Source of the DNA: Lasioglossum baleicum
Taxonomy: Eukaryota > Arthropoda > Insecta > Hymenoptera > Halictidae
Length of the DNA: 64,000 nt
Reading direction: 5' to 3'
NCBI RefSeq assembly: GCF_051020765.1
Contig: NW_027469110.1
Location: forward strand, 186,001 to 250,000
The notes beneath the pieces are model-generated. The model worked only from the letters and a program-made list of their open reading frames with translations, did not search any database and had not been told where the DNA came from. Made by a program: the position numbers and the translations under genes. Below are positions 57,446 through 64,000 of this stretch, one piece after another (the stretch's first letter is position 1; every line of letters starts with the position of its first letter).

Positions 57446-60400
57446 AAAAACACGTGCGAGAGGATGCATCCCGCAGGCTAGTCGAGTAAAAACACGTGCG
57501 AGAGGATGCATCCCGCAGGCTAGCCGAGTAAAAACACGTGCGAGAGGATGCATCCCGCAGGCTAGTCGAGTAAAAACACGTGCGAGAGTATGCATCCCGT
57601 AGGTTAGTCGAGTAAAAACACGTGCAAGAGGATGCATCCCGCAGGCTAGTCGAGTGAAAAACACGTGCGAGAGGATGCATCCCGCAAGGCTAGCAGAGTA
57701 AAAACACGTGCGAGAGGATGCATCCCGCAGGCTAGTCGAGTAAAAACACGTGCGAGAGGATGCATCCCGCAGGCTAGCAGAGTAAAAACACGTGCGAGAG
57801 GATGCATCCCGCAGGCTAGTCGAGTAAAAACACGTGCGAGAGGATGCACCCCGCAGGCTAGTCGAGTAAAAACAAGTGCGAGAGGATGCATCCCGCAGGC
57901 TAGTGGAGTAAAAACACGTGCGAGAGGATGCATCCCGCAGGCTAGTCGAGTAAAAACACGTGCGAGAGGATGCACGCCGCAGGCTAGTCGAGTAAAAACA
58001 CGTGCGAGAGGATGCATCCCGCAGGCTAGTCGAGTAAAAACACGTGCGAGAGGATGCACGCCGCAGGCTAGTCGATTAAAAACACGTGCGAGAGGATGCA
58101 CGCCGCAGGCAAGTCGAGTAAAAATACGTGCGAGAGGATGCTTCCCGCAGGCTAGTCGAGTAAAAACACGTGCGAGAGGATGCATCCCGCAGGCTGGTCG
58201 AGTAAAAACACGTGCGAGAGGATGCATCCCGCAGGCTAGTCGAGTAAAAACACGTGCGAGAGGATGCATCCCGCAGGCTAGTCGAATAAAAACACGTGCG
58301 AGAGGATGCATCCCGCAGGCTAGTCGAGTAAAAACACGTGCGAGAGGATGCACCCCGCAGGCTAGTCGAGTAAAAACACGTGCGAGAGGATGCACCCCGC
58401 AGGCTAGTCGAGTGAAAACACGTGCGAGAGGATGCATCCCGCAGGCTAGTCGAGTAAAAACACGTGCGAGAGGATGCATCCCGCAGGCTAGTCGAGTAAA
58501 AACACGTGCGAGAGGATGCATCCCGCAGGCTAGTCGAGTAAAAACACGTGCGAGAGGATGCACGCCGCAGGCTAGTCGAGTAAAAACACGTGCGAGAGGA
58601 TGCATCCCGCAGGCTAGTCGAGTAAAAACACGTGCGAGAGGATGCATCCCGCAGGCTAGTCGAGTAAAAACACGTGCGAGAGGATGCATCCCGCAGGCTA
58701 GTCGAGTAAAAACACGTGCGAGAGGATGCATCCCGCAGGCTAGTCGAGTAAAAACACTTGCGAGAGGATGCATCCCGCAGGCTAGTCGAGTAAAAACACG
58801 TGCGAGAGGATGCATCCCGCAGGCTAGTCGAGTGAAAAACACGTGCGAGAGGATGCATCACGCAGGCTAGTCGAGTAAAAACACGTGCGAGAGGATGCAT
58901 CCCGCAGGCTAGTCGAGTAAAAACACGTGCGAGAGGATGCACGCCGCAGGCTAGTCGAGTAAAAACACGTGCGAGAGGATGCATCCCGCAGGCTAGTCGA
59001 GTAAAAACACGTGCGAGAGGATGCACGCCGCAGGCTAGTCGAGTAAAAACACGTGCGAGAGGATGCATCCCGCAGGCTAGTCGAGTAAAAACACGTGCGA
59101 GAGGATGCATCCCGCAGGCTAGCCGAGTAAAAACACGTGCGAGAGGATGCACGCCGCAGGCTAGTCGAGTAAAAACACGTGCGAGAGGATGCATCCCGCA
59201 GGCTAGTCGAGTAAAAACACGTGCGAGAGGATGCATCCCGCAGGCTAGTCGAGTAAAAACACGTGCGAGAGGATGCATCCCGCAGGCTAGTCGAGTAAAA
59301 ACACGTGCGAGAGGATGCACGCCGCAGGCTAGTCGAGTAAAAACACGTGCGAGAGGATGCATCCCGCAGGCTAGTCGAGTAAAAACACGTGCGAGAGGAT
59401 GCATCCCGCAGGCTAGTCGAGTAAAAACACGTGCGAGAGGATGCATCCCGCAGGCTAGTCGAGTAAAAACACGTGCGAGAGGATGCATCCCGCAGGCTAG
59501 TCGAGTAAAAACACTTGCGAGAGGATGCATCCCGCAGGCTAGTCGAGTAAAAACACGTGCGAGAGGATGCATCCCGCAGGCTAGTCGAGTGAAAAACACG
59601 TGCGAGAGGATGCATCACGCAGGCTAGTCGAGTAAAAACACGTGCGAGAGGATGCATCCCGCAGGCTAGTCGAGTAAAAACACGTGCGAGAGGATGCACG
59701 CCGCAGGCTAGTCGAGTAAAAACACGTGCGAGAGGATGCATCCCGCAGGCTAGTCGAGTAAAAACACGTGCGAGAGGATGCACGCCGCAGGCTAGTCGAG
59801 TAAAAACACGTGCGAGAGGATGCATCCCGCAGGCTAGTCGAGTAAAAACACGTGCGAGAGGATGCACGCCGCAGGCTAGTCGAGTAAAAACACGTGCGAG
59901 AGGATGCATCCCGCAGGCTAGTCGAGTAAAAACACGTGCGAGAGGATGCATCCCGCAGGCTAGTCGAGTAAAAACACGTGCGAGAGGATGCACGCCGCAG
60001 GCTAGTCGAGTAAAAACACGTGCGAGAGGATGCATCCCGCAGGCTAGTCGAGTAAAAACACGTGCGAGAGGATGCACGCCGCAGGCTAGTCGAGTAAAAA
60101 CACGTGCGAGAGGATGCATCCCGCAGGCTAGTCGAGTAAAAACACTTGCGAGAGGATGCATCCCGCAGGCTAGTCGAGTAAAAACACGTGCGAGAGGATG
60201 CATCCCGCAGGCTAGTCGAGTAAAAACACGTGCGAGAGGATGCACGCCGCAGGCTAGTCGAGTAAAAACACGTGCGAGAGGATGCATCCCGCAGGCTAGT
60301 CGAGTAAAAACACGTGCGAGAGGATGCACGCCGCAGGCTAGTCGAGTAAAAACACGTGCGAGAGGATGCATCCCGCAGGCTAGTCGAGTAAAAACACGTG

Positions 60401-63400
60401 CGAGAGGATGCATCCCGCAGGCTAGCCGAGTAAAAACACGTGCGAGAGGATGCATCCCGCAGGCTAGTCGAGTAAAAACACGTGCGAGAGTATGCATCCC
60501 GCAGGCTAGTCGAGTAAAAACACGTGCAAGAGGATGCATCCCGCAGGCTAGTCGAGGGAAAAACACGTGCGAGAGGATGCATCCCGCAAGGCTAGCAGAG
60601 TAAAAACACGTGCGAGAGGATGCATCCCGCAGGCTAGTCGAGTAAAAACACGTGCGAGAGGATGCATCCCGCAGGCTAGCAGAGTAAAAACACGTGCGAG
60701 AGGATGCATCCCGCAGGCTAGTCGAGTAAAAACACGTGCGAGAGGATGCACCCCGCAGGCTAGTCGAGTAAAAACACGTGCCAGAGGATGCACCCCGCAG
60801 TCAAGTCGAGTAAAAACACGTGCGAGAAGATGCATCCCGCAGGCTAGTCGAAAAAAACACGTGCGAGAGGATGCATGCCGCAGGCTAGTCGAGTAAAAAC
60901 ACGTGCGAGAGGATGCACGCCGCAGGCTAGTTAAGTAAAAACACGTGCGAGAGGATGCATCCCGCAGGCTAGTCGAGTGAAAAACACGTGCGAGAGGATG
61001 CGTCCCGCAGGCTAGTCGAGTAAAAACACGTGCGAGAGGATGCATCCCGCAGGCTAGTCGAGTAAAAACACGTGCGAGAGGATGCATCCCGCAGGCTAGT
61101 CGAGTAAAAACACGTGCGAGAGGATGAACGCCGCAGGCTAGTCGATTAAAAACACGTGCGAGAGGATGCATCCCGCAGGCTAGTCGAGTAAAAACACGTG
61201 CGAGAGGATGCACGCCGCAGGCTAGTCGAGTAAAAACACGTGCGAGAGGATGCATCCCGCAGGCTAGTCGAGTAAAAACACGTGCGAGAGGATGCATCCC
61301 GCAGGCTAGTTGAGTAAAAACACGTGCGAGAGGATGCTTCCCGCAGGCTAGTCGAGTAAAAACACGTGCGAAAGGATGCATCCCGCAGGCTAGTCGAGTA
61401 AAAACACGTGCGAGAGGATGCACCCCGCAGGCTAGTCGAGTAAAAACAAGTGCGAGAGGATGCATCCCGCAGGCTAGTCGAGTAAAAACACGTGCGAGAG
61501 GATGCATCCCGCAGGCTAGTCGAGTAAAAACACGTGCGAGAGGATGCATGCCGCAGGCTAGTCGAGTAAAAACACGTGCGAGAGGATGCATCCCGCAGGC
61601 TAGTCGAGTAAAAACACGTGCGAGAGGATGCACGCCGCAGGCTAGTCGAGTAAAAACACGTGCGAGAGGATGCATCCCGCAGGCTAGTCGAGTAAAAACA
61701 CGTGCGAGAGGATGCACGCCGCAGGCTAGTCGATTAAAAACACGTGCGAGAGGATGCATCCCGCAGGCTAGTCGAGTAAAAACACGTGCGAGAGGATGCA
61801 CGCCGCAGGCTAGTCGAGTAAAAACACGTGCGAGAGGATGCATCCCGCAGGCTAGTCGAGTAAAAACACGTGCGAGAGGATGCATCCCGCAGGCTAGTCG
61901 AGTAAAAACACGTGCGAGAGGATGCATCCCGCAGGCTAGTCGAGTAAAAACACGTGCGAGAGGATGCATGCCGCAGGCTAGTCGAGTAAAAACACGTGCG
62001 AGAGGATGCGTCCCGCAGGCTAGTCGAAAAAAAACACGTGCGAGAGGATGCGTCCCGCAGGCTAGTCGAAAAAAAACACGTGCGAGAGGATGCATCCCGC
62101 AGGCTAGTCGAGTAAAAACACGTGCGAGAGGATGCATCCCGCAGGCTAGTCGAGCAAAAACACGTGCGAGAGGATGCGTCCCGCAGGCTAGTCGAGTAAA
62201 AACACGTGCGAGAGGATGCATCCCGCAGGGTAGTCGAGTAAAAACACGTGTGAGAGGATGCACCACGCAGGCTAGTCGAGTAAAAACACGTGCGAGAGGA
62301 TGCACCCCGCAGGCTGGTCGAGTAAAAACACGTGCGAGAGGATGCATCCCGCAGGCTAGTCGAGTAAAAACACGTGCGAGAGGATGCATCCCGCAGGCTA
62401 GTCGAGTAAAAACACGTGCGAGAGGATGCACGCCGCAGGCTAGTCGAGTAAAAACACGTGCGAGAGGACGCATCCCGCAGGCTAGTCGAGTAAAAACACG
62501 TGCGAGAGGATGCACGCCGCAGGCTAGTCGAGTAAAAACCCGTGCGAGAGGATGCATCCCGCAGGCTAGTCGAGTAAAAACACGTGCGAGAGGATGCATC
62601 CCGCAGGCTAGCCGAGTAAAAACACGTGCGAGAGGATGCATCCCGCAGGCTAGTCGAGTAAAAACACGTGCGAGAGGATGCATCCCGCAGGCTAGTCGAG
62701 TAAAAACACGTGCGAGAGGATGCTTCCAGCAGGCTAGTCGAGTAAAAACACGTGCGAGAGGATGCATCCCGCAGGCTAGTCGAGTAAAAACACGTGCGAG
62801 AGGATGCATCCCGCAGGCTAGTCGAGTAAAAACACGTGCGAGAGGATGCATCCCGCAGGCTAGTCGAGTAAAAACACGTGCGAGAGGATGCATCCCGCTG
62901 GCTAATCGAGTAAAAACACGTGCGAGAGGATGCATCCCGCAGGCTAGTCGAGTAAAAACACGTGCGAGAGGATGCATCCCGCAGGCTAGTCGAGTAAAAA
63001 CACGTGCGAGAGGATGCATGCCGCAGGCTAGTCGAGTAAAAACACGTGCGAGAGGATGCGTCCCGCAGGCTAGTCGAAAAAAAACACGTGCGAGAGGATG
63101 CGTCCCGCAGGCTAGTCGAAAAAAAACACGTGCGAGAGGATGCATCCCGCAGGCTAGTCGAGTAAAAACACGTGCGAGAGGATGCATCCCGCAGGCTAGT
63201 CGAGTAAAAACACGTGCGAGAGGATGCATCCCGCAGGCTAGTCGAGTAAAAACACGTGCGAGAGGATGCATCCCGCAGGGTAGTCGAGTAAAAACACGTG
63301 CGAGAGGATGCACCACGCAGGCTAGTCGAGTAAAAACACGTGCGAGAGGATGCACCCCGCAGGCTGGTCGAGTAAAAACACGTGCGAGAGGATGCATCCC

Positions 63401-64000
63401 GCAGGCTAGTCGAGTAAAAACACGTGCGAGAGGATGCACGCCGCAGGCTAGTCGAGTAAAAACACGTGTGAGAGGATGCACCACGCAGGCTAGTCGAGTA
63501 AAAACACGTGCGAGAGGATGCACCCCGCAGGCTGGTCGAGTAAAAACACGTGCGAGAGGATGCATCCCGCAGGCTAGTCGAGTAAAAACACGTGCGAGAG
63601 GATGCATCCCGCAGGCTAGTCGAGTAAAAACACGTGCGAGAGGATGCACGCCGCAGGCTAGTCGAGTAAAAACACGTGCGAGAGGATGCATCCCGCAGGC
63701 TAGTCGAGTAAAAACACGTGCGAGAGGATGCACGCCGCAGGCTAGTCGAGTAAAAACCCGTGCGAGAGGATGCATCCCGCAGGCTAGTCGAGTAAAAACA
63801 CGTGCGAGAGGATGCATCCCGCAGGCTAGCCGAGTAAAAACACGTGCGAGAGGATGCATCCCGCAGGCTAGTCGAGTAAAAACACGTGCGAGAGGATGCA
63901 TCCCGCAGGCTAGTCGAGTAAAAACACGTGCGAGAGGATGTATCCCGCAGGCTAGTCGAGTAAAAACACGTGCGAGAGGATGCATCCCGCAGGCTAGTCG
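57446..64000 (+). repeat. Pure 42-mer array P3
   Basis: Pure 42-mers follow beyond the end of the P1/P2 correspondence. The segments at about 57.3-57.86 and 60.17-60.76 kb repeat at +2,902 bp, both holding a 43-bp monomer CCCGCAAGGC followed by GCAGAG. A ~757-bp repeat is marked by GCATCACGCAGG (58856 and 59613). The last 2 kb contain a 1,050-bp period (25 monomers) with paired A8 monomers (near 62030/62070 and 63080/63120), GCAGGGTAG, GCACCACGC and GCTGGTCGAG. A lone GAGCAAAAAC monomer occurs at 62152-62161. No 24-mer is present. Confidence 0.9.

Larger units (their letters stand above)
1..64000 (+). repeat. Two-component satellite array filling the window
   Basis: Every stretch resolves into a 42-bp monomer or a 24-bp monomer, always in the same orientation. 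No unique spacer, gene, RNA gene or transposon sequence interrupts them. The array starts and stops mid-monomer, so it continues beyond both edges. The 42-mer makes up most of the window (about 1,370 frames) and the 24-mer about 7.5 kb (about 330 units in 81 blocks). Variation is by point substitutions, 1-bp length changes mostly in the A tract, whole-monomer gains and losses, and kilobase-scale duplications. This is how satellite DNA evolves by unequal exchange and conversion. A eukaryotic heterochromatic location is inferred; nothing here identifies the species or chromosome region. Confidence 0.98.

Noticed and set aside
1094..63985. Many very long open reading frames on both strands, some above 1,000 codons, with 14- and 8-residue repeats.
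   Set aside because: Three of six frames of the 42-mer and all six of the 24-mer have no stop, so open frames are unavoidable. Sense and antisense frames overlap fully, 1-bp changes switch between open frames without penalty, starts lie at arbitrary monomers, and nothing resembling a promoter, intron or unique terminus is present.
1..64000. CRISPR-like regular repeats.
   Set aside because: There are no unique spacers. The sequence between any two copies is itself the same monomer, and there are no cas genes.
1..64000. CENP-B box, suggested by CGGGA on the minus strand of each 42-mer.
   Set aside because: Aligned with the core NTTCGNNNNANNCGGGN, the TTCG and central A positions do not match. 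Only CGGG is shared.
1..64000. Telomeric repeats at an array edge.
   Set aside because: No TTAGGG-, TTTAGGG- or TTAGG-type runs occur; neither monomer is telomere-like.
1..64000. Ribosome-binding-site-like GAGAGG next to ATG in each 42-mer.
   Set aside because: GAGAGGATG occurs in nearly every monomer with no spacing between the purine run and ATG, and that ATG opens a frame that soon stops at TAG or TAA. It is part of the repeat, not a translation signal.
1..64000. Inverted-repeat terminators or small structured RNAs (GGATGCATCC, TGCGGG/CCCGCA arms).
   Set aside because: The arms are short, recur in almost every monomer, and are not followed by T runs in a terminator arrangement.
33601..64000. 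Pure arrays as the product of simple loss of 24-mer blocks from the mixed array.
   Set aside because: P-type DNA has its own set of variants (+1 A-tract monomer, A8, GCACGC, GCGTCC) and lacks the H-type compound monomer and landmark. It is a separate homogenised family, not H minus blocks.
1..64000. Bacterial or phage origin, or a bacterial repeat-protein gene.
   Set aside because: A non-coding tandem array of more than 64 kb with nested higher-order repeats and no genes does not fit a bacterial or phage genome.

Overview
The whole window is satellite DNA. It opens and closes in the middle of a repeat unit, and I see no unique sequence, no gene, no RNA gene, no mobile element and no change of strand orientation anywhere in it. 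Two monomers account for essentially every base. One is a 42-bp monomer (about 1,370 copies, ~55% GC) carrying an A5 tract, a CACGTG palindrome and a GGATGCATCC palindrome. The other is a 24-bp monomer (about 330 copies) carrying the 12-bp palindrome TGCGCATGCGCA. The 24-mers never stand alone. They occur in 81 short blocks of 1 to 6 units, each replacing the same 16-bp segment of a 42-mer. Counts and boundaries were read by eye; block ends are exact, while duplication edges are good to about one monomer unless stated.

Layout. 1-7075: mixed 42/24 array with a roughly 1.0-1.6 kb higher-order repeat (A type), marked by a 41-bp monomer that has lost its CACGTG. 7076-33600: mixed array with a 3.8-5.7 kb higher-order repeat (H1-H6). 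Its 24-mer block sizes follow a conserved order, and H2+H3 together form a 10,051-bp period repeated in H4+H5. 33601-45191: pure 42-mer array P1. 45192-48060: a mixed island (H7), colinear with the H arrays. 48061-64000: pure 42-mer arrays P2 and P3. The segment 31139-45191 (end of H6 plus P1) is followed directly by a second version of itself (H7 plus P2, 45192 to about 57445), so the two array types were amplified together as a ~14-kb unit.

Organism. A tandem array of more than 64 kb with several nested levels of higher-order repeat is typical of eukaryotic constitutive heterochromatin (centromeric, pericentromeric, subtelomeric or sex-chromosome satellite). I do not recognise the monomers and cannot name a taxon. 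CpG is abundant (four per 42-mer), so the array is either not heavily methylated or has been homogenised recently.

Coding potential. Very long open frames run through the window on both strands, up to about 1,500 codons. They exist because 42 and 24 are multiples of 3 and because three of the six frames of the 42-mer and all six of the 24-mer lack stops. I treat none of them as genes. The features below are therefore repeats at several scales, with diagnostic variant monomers used as landmarks.
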